NCBI GenBank assembly: GCA_022432975.1
Contig: CM039514.1
Location: 4,261,519-4,325,518, forward strand
Direction: 5' to 3'
Source of the DNA: Begonia masoniana
Taxonomy: Eukaryota; Streptophyta; Magnoliopsida; Cucurbitales; Begoniaceae
Length of the DNA: 64,000 nucleotides
Shown: piece by piece, positions 22,496-35,427 of the stretch
Layout: each line of letters starts with the position of its first letter
Numbering within the stretch: position 1 is the first letter of the stretch
Notes under the pieces: model-generated
Told to the model about the DNA's origin: nothing
What the model saw: the letters and a program-made list of their open reading frames with translations, nothing else
Databases searched by the model: none
Translations under genes and position numbers: made by a program

Positions 22496-25400
22496 GTGCC
22501 AAGAGTCTTTGCAATGATGGAGGACGTTGATGATGCTGATCTGCACACAGCGATTACAGGTACAATTTTGGTGTGTAACATACCTGCGTATACTTTGTTA
22601 GACATGGGGGCCACTCATTCATTTGTGGCTATGGATTTTACCGGTAGAAAGAACTTGTGCCTTGCATCGTCTGATCAGCCTTACAGTGTCATGCTACCGT
22701 CCGGAGAGTTTATGCACTCCGAGCAGGCAGTGCAGGGTGATATAGTGTCAGTTGGAGACCAGAAATTGTATGCCAATCTTATCGTCATTGGTATGAAAGG
22801 GTACGAAGTGATTCTGGGGATGGACTGGCTATTTAGACATCATGCCACCATCGACTGTAGGTCCGGGCTCGTGACTTTTAAGCACCCGAATGAAGTAGAG
22901 TTCTCCTATCAGGCAGTACCGAAGAAACATAGTATACCTGCTATATCCTCCTTGAAAGCTCAACAGCTGATGAGGTCAGGATGTGTCGGATTTCTTGCCC
23001 ACGTAGTAGGTGTTCGGAGGCAAGGTGAGGTCGGACTTCAAAATATTCCGGTGGTTTGAGACTTCCTTGAGGTTTTCTTAGATGACCTACCGGGATTGCC
23101 ACTGGATCGTGAGATAGAGTTTAAGATCGATGTATATCCAGGTGCGGAACCAGTATCGAAGAATCCGTACCGCATGGCACTAATTGAGCTGAGGGAATTG
23201 AACGCTCAACTGAAAGAGTTGGTGGATAAGGGTTTTGTGCGCCCTAGTTTCTCTCCGTGGGGTGCTCCCGTCTTGTTTGTCAAGAAGAAGGATGGGTCCC
23301 TACGGATGTGTATTGACTACCGTGAGCTGAACAAGTTGACGATCAAGAATAAGTACCTGCTGCCGAGAATCGATAATTTATTTGACCAACTACAAGGGGC
23401 TCGGGTATTTTCTAAGATTGACTTGCGCTCCGGTTATTACCAGTTGAAGGTCAGAGTTGACGATATTCCAAAGACCGCCTTCAGGACCCGGTACGGGCAT
23501 TACGAGTTCTTGGTGATGTCGTTCGAGTTAACTAATGCCCCCACAGCATTTATGGACTTGATGAATAGGGTATTCCAGGAGTTCTTGGACAAATTCGTAA
23601 TCGTCTTCATCGACGACATCCTGGTTTATTCTCGGACTGAAGAGGAGCATAAAGAGCACTTGGCTATTGCGCTGTCAACTCTAAAACAGCATCAATTGTA
23701 TGCCAAGTTATCAAAGTGTGAATTCTGGTTGAATAGGATTAATTTCCTAGGCCACGTGGTGTCGGCAGAAGGAGTGTCTGTGGATCCAGCCAAAATTCTG
23801 GCAGTGAAAGAATGGCTAAGGCCGAGGAATGCCAGTGAGGTACGGAGTTCATCGGACTAGCGTGTTGTTACAGGAAATTCATCAAGGGATTTTCTGTGAT
23901 AGCAAAACCCATGACCAGTTTGACAAGGAAAGAAATCAAGTTCAGATGGTCTGAAGCATGTGAGGTGAGCTTTCAGACACTTAAGCAGAAATTAACCACT
24001 GCTCCTCTGTTAGTATTGCCAGTTGAAGACGGCAAGTTCAGCGTATATTGTGATGCGTCAAAAATTGGCTTGGGATGCGTATTGATGCAAGAAGGGAAAG
24101 TGGTAGCATACGCATCTAGACAATTGAAGAGCCATGAAGAAAACTACCCTACTCATGACCTTGAGTTAGCGACAGTTGTATTTGCGCTGAAGGTATGGAG
24201 ACACCACCTATATGGACAGTCATGTGAGGTGTTTTCTGACCACAAGAGTTTGAAGTACCTCTTTACTCAGAAGAAGTTGAATATGAGACAGAGGCGGTGG
24301 TTAGAATTTGTAAAAGACTACGATGTTGAGATCAAATACCATCCTGGTAAAGCTAATGTGGTAGCTGATGCACTGAGCAGGATGCCAGCTACTGTGCAAC
24401 CAGCTATGTCGGCCGTATCAATGCCTTTGAGGACGGAGATACAGAAGTTCGATATGGAGATAGTTTCTGGGCTATCGGCCATACTAGCAGACTTAACGCT
24501 ACGGCCCTCCGTCCTGGACCGAATTAAGGAAGCCCAGAAGACCAATTCAAAGGAGATGGCGGATATGGTGAGCAAGGTACCAATGGCTTCTTCCGATTTC
24601 AGTTATTCGGGAGATGAAATTCTGAAGTTCAAAAACAGATGGTATGTTTCGAAAGACGAGGAGCTACGAAAGCACATCTTGTCGGAAGCCCACTCATCTT
24701 CTTTCTCTGTACATCCCGGTAGCACGAAGATGTATCAAGACTTGAAACTTCACTTCTGGTGGCCGAACATGAAGAATGAAGTGGCCAAGTATGTGGAGTC
24801 TTGTATGATATGTCAACAGGTCAAAGCTGAACATCAACGGCCGAGTGGAACGCTTCAGCCTCTTCCGATCCCCGAATGGAAATGGTAGAATATAACGATG
24901 GATTTTGTTGTTGGCCTACCAAGAACAGCTAAGGGCCACAATAGCATATGGGTCATAGTGGACAGATTGACGAAGTCGGCCCATTTTCTACCTGTGAAGA
25001 CGACATTCTCTATGGATCAGTATGCTGAGCTATATATTAGTGAGATTTTCAAGTTGCATGGTATTCCGGTGTCAATTGTTTCAGACCGGGATCCTAGATT
25101 CACTTCCAGGTTTTGGAAAAGTTTGCAGAGCTCCTTGGGCACTATATTAGACTTCAGCACGGCATTTCATCCACAGACTGACGGACAATCTGAAAGAACA
25201 ATCCAGGTACTGGAGGATATGCTAAGGTCGTGCGTGCTGGAATTTCATGCTCCTTGGAGTAGATATTTGCCACTCGTGGAGTTTGCCTACAACAATATCT
25301 ATCAGGCAACAATTGGCATTGCCCCTTATGAAGCTCTGTACGGCAGAAAGTGTAGATCCCCATTGTGTTGGGATGAGGTCGGAGAAACTAAGCTTATCGG

Positions 25401-25938
25401 CCCTGAGATATTACAGCAGATGTCCGAGGTGATAGCTGCTATCAAACAACGGATAAAAATTGCTCAGAGTCGACAGAAGAGTTATGCGGACAATAGAAGA
25501 AGGGACTTAGAGTTTGCCGAAGGCGATGAAGTATTCCTGAAGGTGTCGCTTTTCAAGGGCGTAATGAGATTCGGTAAGAAAGGAAAACTCAGCCCACGGT
25601 TCATTGGCCCTTTTCCCATCCTGAAGCGTGTGGGAAACATGGCCTATAAACTACAGTTGCCAGCATCGATGGATGGGGTCCACAATGTCTTCCATGTTTC
25701 GATGCTGAGAAAATGTGTACGAGATCCAACGCAGATCGTGGAGCATGTGGACTTTGATATCATGCCGACACTGACGTATGAAGAAAGGCCCATACAGATA
25801 TTGGATATGTCACTCAAAGTATTGCGAAACAAGGTGGTTCCATTGGTAAAAGTGTTATCGCTCAACCACAATGTGGAGGAAGCCACGTGGGAAAGACAAG
25901 CAGATGTTAGAGCCCAATATCCGGAGTTATTCGCTTAG
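22496..25938 (+). pseudogene. pol: pol of element A (stops and frameshift)
   Basis: Domain order is protease, reverse transcriptase, RNase H, integrase, as in Ty3/gypsy. The protease site reads LLDMGATHSF near 22595, where the family normally has D-S/T-G; Met at this place should abolish catalysis. The RT holds FIDDILVYS near 23606-23632. RNase H starts near [11 protein letters not shown] (24045). Integrase has its HHCC finger at about 24690-24830, and the D, D, E triad in the [16 protein letters not shown] and QSERTIQVLEDML blocks. A GPF-type module and a chromodomain-like tail end at 25938. Stops lie at 23057 and 24886. A one-base loss near 23846 shifts the frame before 23896. Confidence 0.93.
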
Positions 25939-25963
25939 GCAAATTTTGGGGACAAAATTTCTG

Positions 25964-25978
25964 TTAAGGTGGGTGGAA
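25964..25978 (+). other. Polypurine tract of element A
   Basis: TTAAGGTGGGTGGAA directly before the 3' LTR; primes plus-strand synthesis in LTR retroelements. Confidence 0.75.
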
Positions 25979-28569
25979 TGTAACACCCGGCATTTTCGAC
26001 CATGTAATAATCTGTTGAATTATTGTATAGATTTAAATTGCCATTATTACAATAACTATTTTATTGTAAACTTTGTAGCATTTAATGGGGAGAGAACCGA
26101 ACTAAAGGCTAACTAAACTAAACATTTAGTTTAAAATGCATGGAAGGGTAAATTGGAGAGAAATTAAGGTTGGTGGGAGATAGCCAATGGTTGAGTGACA
26201 TCTGGCGACTTGACGAAGAAGCTAAGTTCTTCCTCCTACGTGAAACCCTCACTTCTCATCTGTTTCTTCCCACAGCTCTTTGTTCTCTTTTTCTGGCAAT
26301 TTTGACAAAGCACCAACACTTTGTTTCCTCATGTTTCTTCTGTTTCCTTCAACCAAGGTAATCATCTACGGAAGTTATTGATTTTGGACAAGTTTAATGC
26401 GAGTTTTCACTGGGGTTTAGGGTTATTATTTCTGTGAAAACTCACTGTTTTGGATGAAAATACGTTAGTGTGTTTTCCTAAATAGTTGAAATGAGCTTGC
26501 TGCATATTCTACAAGTTATTTGTTAGCATTTGCAGCTTGTTTAATTTCACTACATTGCAGCAAACAGGTTCGAGCATTTCCGAGACTTTCCAGCTAACTG
26601 CATCGAGGAAAAACAGGTAAGTTCATAACCGTAGGTTGGCCCTTAAGGCCCTACATCACGGAGGTACTAGGTTTCCTGTTCCGTCGGGTTGTTTTGGGTA
26701 GAAAGGTTATAGTTTATGTTCTGAAATGTCTGGCTTCGATTTACCTTCTGTTGTCTTATTTCTGCTGTCTGCCTGTTTAAGTTCAAGCACCGTTCATGCA
26801 TACATGTTTTCTCTGAAAGACATGCAAATGTTTTCTGTACACTGTTTGAAACTAAATAAGATAAAATCCGACTGAAATGTACCAGGTTAAGTGCGAGACG
26901 GGGACTGGCCCCAGAACTGTTTACTGTACTGTTTCCCTGAATGTGCCTGGTAGTGCACCCTCCCCCTCCCCCACTATTTGTCAGTTCCCCTATAAGCTCC
27001 ACTTAATTCTACTGCCACTGTAACTTAATGCTCTGTACTGTCACTGTATTTCTGAAAAACTGCATGCATAGCATTTTGCATCACTGCATTCTGATTATGT
27101 CCTTACTGAGTTTTAGACTCATAGGTGAACTCTCTGATGTAGGTACTGAACTTTAAACCGAGGACCTTGTTCCTCAAAATGACGATCTGATGTAATTGAT
27201 GGATCGAGCTCACAGGGTGGTTGCTGCAGTTAGACATAATTCTGTTATGAGGTTCAAGTCTTTAAAATATAGTTTATATTGTAAAGTTTTATGAAATTCT
27301 GGTCTTTGTGTTAAAAGCCCTGTAGAAAACTTCTGTTTTGGGAGTTTCTGTAATTATATGTTATGTTCTGTACTGTCCCTCGGATTTTGAAACAATGTAC
27401 AAGTTCTGATGTTTCAGTTTTAGGAACCACTGTATTTGACAGTTAAGTTTATATACTAAAGTATTCTGAGATTGTTTGGAGTATTATCTGTTAGTTTGTG
27501 CGTGGATGGCTTCTGGTCTTGGAACTATCCATGCAATCTGTTTCCTTTAAATCTGTTAATTGTAAAGTGTGCTCTACATCCTTGTGTAGAATCGGGTATT
27601 GAAGGTTTTCAACTTTCATGCTTTCTGTTTGTGCTGTATTTGACAGTTGAATGATGTTTTGAATCGGGTTTTAAAGGTTTGAAACCCTTATGTCTTCTAC
27701 TTGATGCTCCCTGCCCGTATGTCTCCCTGTAAAAGCTGTAAATTTTTCCTTTAAAACTATGTCTTCCGGCTGATGTCAGCATAAGTCTTCCGCTCAGTTT
27801 AAAACTCCGTCTTCCGGCTGACGTCACCCAAGTCATCCGCCCAGTGTAATATGTCTTCCGGCTGACGTCATCCCAATTTTTCCGCCAGTATAATGCTTAT
27901 ATCTTCCAGTTGACGTCATCCATCTTTCGGCTGACGTCATCTCCTCATCAGATCTCAGTTACTGTCTGTGTCTTCCGCCTGACGTCACCCATCTTCCGGC
28001 TGACGTCACCACCTCTTCTGCCCAGTTTTACTCAGCCTCTTCCGCTGAATACTGTTCGTCTTTTGTCGTATCTGAATCCACCGAAAGCTCTAATCTTCCG
28101 CCTGACTTCATCTCCGCTTCTGTCTTTGCATTTACATCTTCCGGCTGACGTCATTCAAGTCTTCCGCTGCTCCTTTAAACTAAGTCTTCCGTCGGTTATT
28201 CGGCTAAGTCTTCCGCCAATGTTTCCTGTTTCCTCCTCCGCCAGTTTTATGCTAATTTCTGTTCTGTTATCCATTATTGAAACCTGTTTTAAATTTCTAC
28301 ACCCGAGAACTCTCTCTCTCCCTATAAATATTTTCTGTTACTCACTGTAGTTTCTCCCTCCCTGTAAAGTTACGTTTTTAGGGTTTGCGATGACAGTGTA
28401 TGTTTCATGTTATTCGATTCTGTTTCTCTGTAAATATTTTAAAAGTATAATGTCCACTGTCTTGATCGATCTGTTTAAAAAAGAAAATAGTCACCGTTTC
28501 CCGTTGACTGTCCCGGAGTGACGGCTCCGATCCCGGACTCCGATCGGGATCCGGTTCTGGGTCGTCACA
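25979..28569 (+). repeat. 3' LTR of element A
   Basis: 2591 bp, same length as the 5' LTR, with scattered single-base differences only. Short ORFs inside it (26170, 27472, 27910 and others) duplicate those in the 5' LTR and have no protein features. Confidence 0.95.
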
Positions 28570-29964
28570 GCTCTAAAACTCGAACATATCCATGCACAAC
28601 CTAAAAGTGGTCCAAACAGTTCCAATATGATTTCTTTTTATAAAATCATCTACCTAGACAAGAGTTAAAAGAAAACATCTAAAGGTTTAAAACATTTACA
28701 CGAGACCTTTACTACATCCATATCCAAAAAGACTCTACAACGTAACATAACTTTGAACGTCACCCACGGGTCAAAATTTGCCTCGACTGCTCAGCGCACT
28801 CCCATGGGCATCCTTCTTCAACCTGTGCGTTCATCAAGTGGAGGAACATATTCCTCACCTTCCTCGAGTTCACCTACACCATAGAGACGCCTATGAAAAT
28901 AAACTCAGTAAGTTCTACGTAAATGACAATACATGAACATGTATATGCAATTTTATGAATTCAGTCCGTCCATTTCATTTTCAGTACGTGATATTCTTTG
29001 GTTATCGAAGCATATCACTCGGCAGATGGATATGACACATTAAGCTATTAGATAGCCCGCACCATCTGAAGGGAGGAAAACCCGCTCACCACGGAACGCC
29101 AGGTCTGAACCTCTGATACTTTACTTTCATTTCTTACGTTTCCTTTTTCATGAAATCAATGCATAAATTCATTTTCATGTCATTTCATAAAACGATGATG
29201 CATGGACAATTAAAATGCATAACGTAACATAAAGAGCATGTGTACCATCAAAAAATTACAAACATAACCTATAAAACAACTAAACCTAGGCTATTCATTC
29301 AAAAGCATAAAAACATTCATTGCACCAATATCCTCAAAAAACAAAATTGACGTATGGTGTAGGTCTATCGATCACAGTAAGTTACGAGAACTTACCTCGC
29401 GTCCTTAGTACACCGAGCTCCGTCCGTGAGCTTTGTTCACCTAAACCAATTCCACAATTCTCATCATTAGAATCGTTCCTAAATAACCGAATCACAAACC
29501 TAGTCAAATTCCTAACTAAGGAAAATTTCCAAAACTTCAATCTACTTCATTCGGGCATTTCATCGAGCAATTCGCGCTTATAAATTCTTATAACTCCATT
29601 AATGGTGTTTTCAAAACCTCCAACAACCAAAATTAACCTAAAACTCCAAATACATCCATTAATTCAACCTAACTATCTCCAATAATCACAAATACTTCAT
29701 CAAAGTGGTAAATACAGTAAACCTATCGATTTCTAACATAACCCGATGATTTCAACAAAACCCTAACCGTTTTCAAGCCCTAAACCAAAAATTAAACCGT
29801 CCAAAACCATAGAATCTTACCTAGAGAGTCGATTGAGGAAGAAAACGTGAAGAATCGCTGTTGATCGGAGGAGGAATGGCGTCGGAAGAGAGAACGTTGA
29901 GGGAGAGGAGAAAATTCGCATGGGAGGGGGTTTCTCCAGAGAGAAATCGTGAAGTGTAGAATTA

Positions 29965-29990
29965 GGGGGGGGGGGGGGGGGGGGGGGGGG
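29965..29990. repeat. G26 homopolymer
   Basis: An uninterrupted run of 26 G on the plus strand inside solo LTR I. The true length is hard to sequence and may be an assembly estimate. Confidence 0.95.
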
Positions 29991-30625
29991 ATTTGTGATT
30001 TTAAATTAAAATTTAACATTGAAAATTACAATTTTACCCTTCAGCTTAATATTCCACTATTTCATTATGTAGTCTATCGATTCGGTTTCTCTAAATTTTC
30101 TTATTTCACCAAATATTCTCATTTATTACTAGGGCTCTAATAAAACTTCTCGTTCACAAAACAGGCTTAATTTACTATATTTATGAAAATACCCTTATAT
30201 AATGAAAATCCGAAAAAATTCGTAAAGCCAGATGTTATACTAACGAGCTGAGCCTAATGAGTCGAGCTTAACGAGCCCAGCATATATAAATAAAATTATT
30301 TTATATAAATATATTATATATATTTTAGTTATTAAAATTATAATAAATATTTATTATTATAATGTTAAAATATGATAGTTAGTTATCTAAAATAAAATTA
30401 TTTAATTAATATAAAAATGACATTTAATTATAAAAAAAATATTTGAGACAAATATATAACATTTATTATAAATTTGACACTAGCATCATTACAAATTAGA
30501 TACATCTTAACTAGGTTAGCACCCATCTAATTGTCAATCATGTGCTAAATATAAAAAACAAAAATTGCAAGTTAAAATAATACTTCAAAATTCAAACTAC
30601 AATACATCTAAATTTAAATAAAAAG

Positions 30626-30775
30626 TTAGTGTTCAACGTCCAAATTTTTAAAGTCTTCTAGTATTTCGTCCTCCGGTTGTTGATTTCTCGTAATGACGTC
30701 GTTCCAATCCTTCATGCAAATGAGTGCCTCCATGAGATCGGTGCAAGTCTTTCCCGGGATTCATCGTACACACGT
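30626..30775 (-). pseudogene. hAT transposase C-terminus, part 2 (element G)
   Basis: On the minus strand this reads VYDESRERLAP, then after a one-base loss the MEALICMKDW motif and a tail ending in NLDVEH and TAA (30626-30628). It is the distal half of the hAT dimerisation domain; the preceding half lies at 61148-61527 on the other side of element F. It matches remnant G2 at 15045-15192 in layout and tail. Confidence 0.88.
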
Positions 30776-31985
30776 TGATGGGGGTTAACCTGAAAAGATC
30801 CAAGTTAGCAACCCATTTACAGAACCAGATCTGCTTGGTAGCACCTGAGAGCGACAAAAATGTGCAGCTGTATAAATGATTGAAAAGGTGCTCAAAATGA
30901 AATGTGTTCTTCAGATAAAATGTAGTCAAGAGATAGATGTTTAAGATGGTGTAAAGAGATGAAGGTATTACGTGAAGAAAATAAAAGATAAAATGAAAAC
31001 CCCTGAGCATGCCGATAGAGTGTTGATAATCCTCTCGGCTATGTTCTTCCAATGAAGAAAATCGACCTTTGGGAATAGTATTTACCCTTCTCTTATGGTT
31101 CCAGCCTCAAGAGGACTTGGAGAAGAGGGAAGGGATAAGATCTTACAAGCTACCACATGCTTGGAAGCAATGGAGGGCGACTCCACATGGTTTGAGTAAA
31201 CAGTGGCTTACCTTGGGCACCAACCCCTGATAACTCCAATGGTACCAACCTTTAGAAGATGATATCACATAAACCAACCTGGTTTTTAGGGGAATATGCT
31301 GATGTATATTGATGATCAAAAGACCCTTACAACCACCAATATTCATGCATTTATAGGACTCCTACATATTTACAATGACTGTTGATCAAATAGAGATGAG
31401 CGACCGAGATTGTTTGGCTTATGCTTCATCCAATGGTGAGGCTTCCTCCCTTGCAAATGTTATCAAGTATCCTCCTTGTGCCACGTCATCAATTCTTATG
31501 AGCACTTGTCCTTGCTTCCTTTAAGCTAAACCTCTTTGGTGCAATTGATTGGGCTTTGCATGCTTTCTTCCTTCATGGCCCAACCTTATCTCATGAGCTT
31601 AACCCAAAATACCCATTGCCATACATTTAACCTTAGTAAGCATATAATCCTAACCATTCAATATAAAATATGCATAAAATGACTAATGTTTGCCAACACA
31701 TGAAAATGCTGATGTTTGCCTCAAACATAAAGTAAAATAGGTTACATGGAATTGAAGTAGGGAAAACAAATTCCCTCTTTAATTGTGTTGCTCCGTGCAT
31801 CCAAAATGAGAGCATGAAGAGGTCGATCCTTGTCTTGAGAGCTAGGTGTCCATTCCAAGCCTTCAAAGGTTCCATCACCTACAAAAGAAATAAACTCATT
31901 GGTAAACAAGTTAAAAGCATTATGGGCCTTAGTTATGGCTTGGGACTTGGTTTGGGACCTAATAATGGGCCTATGGGGCACATCA
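30776..31985 (-). repeat. 3' LTR of element F (left)
   Basis: 1210 bp. It aligns with the right copy (1222 bp without the E insertion) with many more differences than the LTR pairs of A or B. About 80 codons of the integrase tail lie inside its right end (31742-31985). Confidence 0.9.
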
Positions 31986-33037
31986 TCCTCCCCAACTAAT
32001 TTAGGATTTGTCCTCAAATCCTTTTCTTGAACTTTTTCATTCTCTATCTCATCTCCAATTATGTAAGGGGATAGGTCTTGGACCTTAAAAGTTGCCGATA
32101 CTCTATAGTTTCTGGGTAATTCTAATTTGTAGGCATTATGATTGATATGTTCCAACACCTTAAAAGGTCATTCCGCCCTAAGTAGTAATTTTGATTTCCT
32201 TTTATCTTGAAATCTTTCCTTGCGAAGGTGTATCCATACTAAGTCCCCTACATTGAAAATCTTTTCTTTTCGCCTTTTGTAGGCTTGTCGGGCATAAAAA
32301 TCATTTTTCTTTTCTATTGTCTTATGCACCTTGTCATGTAGTTCTTTAATTTTCTCCACCTTCTCAATACCCAATGGATTTTTGGGTTCCTTCATGGGTA
32401 TAGGTACAAGATCTAACGGTGTGGAGGGGTTATATCCGAAAACCACTTCAAAAAGTGTCCATTGGGTAGTCGAATGGATACTTCGATTGTATGCAAATTA
32501 TAGGCTGGGTAAGAGAATGTCCCAATTTGTGAATATCTTTTCAACCGTACTCCTTAAAAGGGTACCTAATGTTTGGTTGACTACCTCCGTTTGGCCGTCT
32601 GTTTGGGGATGAAATGATGTATTATAGCATAGCTTTGTCTCCATCTTTTTCCACAATGTCTTCCAAAATGTGCTTAAAAATTTGGTGTCGCGGTCTGACA
32701 CTATGGAATGTGGAATGTCGTGATGATGGATGTTTTTTTGGAAGCAAATGTCAACAATATGGATTGAGTCATTAGTTTTGGCACAAGCAATAAAATACGC
32801 CATCTTTGAAAAGCGATCCATGACTACTAATATAGAATTCTTGCTCCGAGCAGTTCGTGGTAATCCTAATACAAAATCTATACTTATCTCAACCCATGGC
32901 TTAGTTGGTACCGGCAGAAGTAGGTATAATTCTTGATTAAGGACTCTACTCTTGGCTTTCTTACAAACGATGCACGTTTCTACCAAACGGTGGACATCTC
33001 TCATCATATGTGGCCAATAAAAATGCTCTTTAAGCAT
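31742..33037 (-). pseudogene. pol: Integrase of element F, extending into its LTR
   Basis: On the minus strand the HHCC finger end (HFYWPHMMRDVHRLVETCIVC) is followed by the catalytic core with FVLGLPRTARS, IVSDRDTKFLSTFW and HPQTDGQTEVVNQTL, giving D, D and E. Later comes GDLVWIHLRKERF and a tail with RPIIRSQTK. The frame is the same from 33037 to 31742, with stops near 32498 and 32168. About 57 codons after the restart at 32158 it crosses the LTR boundary at 31985 and continues to 31742. The same tail is readable in the other LTR (61143-60907), so the segment has been kept in both copies. Confidence 0.85.
31986..31993 (-). other. Polypurine tract of element F
   Basis: GGGGAGGA on the minus strand, immediately next to the 3' LTR. 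It lies within the integrase reading frame (coding for part of a VGEDD stretch), so the tract doubles as coding sequence. Confidence 0.65.
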
Positions 33038-33190
33038 GTCAAATGTATTTTGTTCCCCAAAATGGCTTGTTAACCCTCCACAATGTGCCTATTTCACTAA
33101 GCATTGTCTCAAACTACCCTCGGGAATGTATAATATTTTGCCTTTTAGAAGGTATTCATATAAAATATAGTAACTTCCTTTGGGCTTATC

Positions 33191-35130
33191 TCAACATTTT
33201 GCAAAATATGGTCCAAAATATTCATCCTCTTCGTAACCGTTCTTAATCCATTCAAATCCAAATAATCTTGCTCTCAATTTGGTTAGAAGGATCGGTTTCC
33301 GTGAAATGGCATGGGCAACAAAGTTGTTTTCTCTTTTAACGTATTCGAATGTATAGGGAAATCTCTCCAAAAACTCCACCCATCGTGCATGTCTCTTATT
33401 CAACTTGTTTTGGTTACAAAGATGCTTTAAAGCTTGGTGGTCGGTATGGATCACAAATTCCTTAGATAAGAGATAGTGTTGTAAATTCTCAAGTGTTTGT
33501 ATGACGACATAAAACTCCTTGTCATATGTTAAATAGTTGAGCACGGCCCCTTTAATCTTTTCATTAAAATATACAAGAGGTCATCCTTCTTGCATAAGTA
33601 CGACTCCAATGCCAACTTTGGACGCGTCGCTTTTGATTTCAAACATTTTATTGAAGTCGGGAAGTGCGAGGACAGGTGTTTAGCATAATTTGTCCTTGAT
33701 TAGCTCAAAGCTACGTTGACACTCTGGTGTCCATATGAAATCCTTTTCTTTCTTTGTGCAATCCGTAATGGGTGCAACTATTGAGCTAAAATCTTTTATA
33801 AAACGACGGTAAAATGATGCTAAGTCATGGAAGCTACGTACTTCGGAAATTCCACTAGGGGTAAGCCATTCCTTGATAGCCTTAATCTTTTCTCCATCGG
33901 CTTCCATGCCGTCCTTTAAAATGATGAAACCAAGGAAGTAGACTTTATGTTGTCCAAATGATCATTTGCTTAAGTTGCCAAATAATTTAGCCTTCCTTAA
34001 GTTTGGAATAAGGTGCTCAAGTGGTTGAGGTGTTGAGAGAGGTCAAAGCTATACACCAATATATCATCAAAATATGCTACGATGAATTTACCTATAAACT
34101 CTTTAAGTATGTGGTGCATCAACCGCATGAAAGTACTTGGGGCATTTGTTAGCCCAAATGGCATAACTATCTACTCATAAAGTCCATACTTTGTCTTGAA
34201 TGTTGTTTTCCATTCGTCGTCTTCTCTCATCCTAATTTGATGGTAACTACTCTTGAGGTCTACCTTTGAGAATATGAAGGCTCCACTGAGCTCATCCAAC
34301 ATGTCCTCGAGCCTCGGGATAGGAAATCTATACTTAATTGTAATTTGGTTTATGACTCAGCTATCGGTACACATCCTCATTGTACCATCTTTCTTTGGGA
34401 CCAATAGAGTCGAAACAGCACACGGACTCATTGACTCTCGTATATAACCCTTGTCTAACAATTCGGTTACGTTTCCTCGGGATTAATTCGATAAGATGGG
34501 CGGTTCAGTAGGGCAGCCCAAGGTTGCAAATCGATATGATGCTCAATATCACATAGTGGTGGTAGTCCTTGAGGAAATTCTTCAGGAAAAACGTCCTTGA
34601 ATTGCTCTAAAAAACGTCGGATGGGGGTCAGTATCTCTCCTAACTCCATAATTCGATCCTTGAACATGACCATAATGGCAAATTCTTTCCTTCTAATGGT
34701 GGTCTTTATCTCACCCTTGGTCATAAAAAGGTTTGCCTTAGCCTTAGCTTTCTTCTTAGTCATTTCATCATTGGCTATTTGAACGGGTGTTAAAGGAGCT
34801 AACTTTATAATCTTTCCATCAATCTTTAATGAATAGAGATTCAAAAATCCATCATGTGTAACTTTTCAGTCATATTGCCAAGGTCGACATAATAATAGGT
34901 GGCTGGCACTCATAGGCACGACATCACAAACAACGGAATCTTTGTACTTCCCAATGGCGAAGTTTATGGCTACACGTTTAGAGACCTTAATGTCATCCTT
35001 GTCACTAAGCTATCTTAATTTTTATGGTTGGGGATGATCACTAGTCTCTAATGCTAGTTTATCCACCAACTCTTGCGAAGCCACATTCATACAGCTTCCT
35101 CCATCGATAATCATGGAACACAATTTATCT
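33191..35130 (-). pseudogene. pol: Protease, RT and RNase H of element F
   Basis: On the minus strand there is a protease remnant with IDGGSCMNVASQEL (about 35118-35070), a linker, and a reverse transcriptase start with LPPLCDIEHHIDLQPWAALL (34560-34500). The broken RT fingers/palm follow, then the RT end ([20 protein letters not shown]) at 33907-33680. RNase H has [15 protein letters not shown] and [10 protein letters not shown] at 33544-33191. The segments lie in different frames, with a shift between 34467 and 33907, and contain many stops. This protease style (DGGSC..N.AS) goes with CRM-like elements in my recollection. Confidence 0.82.
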
Positions 35131-35427
35131 TTAATCATAGATCGGGTATGAGATATGTTCTCGCGTTGACATTCTCCTTTTGTGTTTTATGAAACAAGGA
35201 CTCGTCGAATGACCCTTAATAGAGGTCCTTCAGGTGCATAGTATCATCTTCATCACTTTCTACTACTTCTACTTCATCGACTTCCTCCTCTTAAATTCTT
35301 TCTTCGTCATTTTCGCTCTCCAATTCCTCCGTAATACCATCTTGGATTATCATAGTTCTCGAGTTAGGGTAATGAGCCATAAAATGTCCCATTCCAAGAC
35401 ATTTAAAACACTTCATATGACGGGCTT

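Larger units (their letters stand above)
18750..28569 (+). mobile_element. Element A, Ty3/gypsy Tekay/Del-like
   Basis: A complete two-LTR element, 9820 bp, with a perfect 5-bp target duplication 'gctct' (18745-18749 and 28570-28574). The LTRs are both 2591 bp and nearly identical by eye, so insertion was recent. Order is LTR, tRNA-iMet primer site, gag, protease, reverse transcriptase, RNase H, integrase, purine tract, LTR. Long LTRs and the 'RPIQILD...LRNK.VPLVKVL' C-terminus fit the Tekay/Del branch of chromoviruses. It is not autonomous: five in-frame stops and a frameshift break the coding region. Confidence 0.95.
16028..30239 (-). mobile_element. Solo LTR I, containing H and A
   Basis: A minus-strand solo LTR in three pieces (16028-16430, 18561-18749, 28575-30239; about 2.26 kb of its own). 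It starts TGTAACGACTCG. The far end reads GTTATA, one transition from the expected GTTACA. The 5-bp target duplication 'ctaac' is perfect (16023-16027 and 30240-30244). Similar 'cacgggtca...gcctcgactgctca.c.cactccca' blocks at 28768 and 62345 show that LTR J belongs to a related family. It was inserted in the subterminal repeats of hAT G. Confidence 0.85.
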
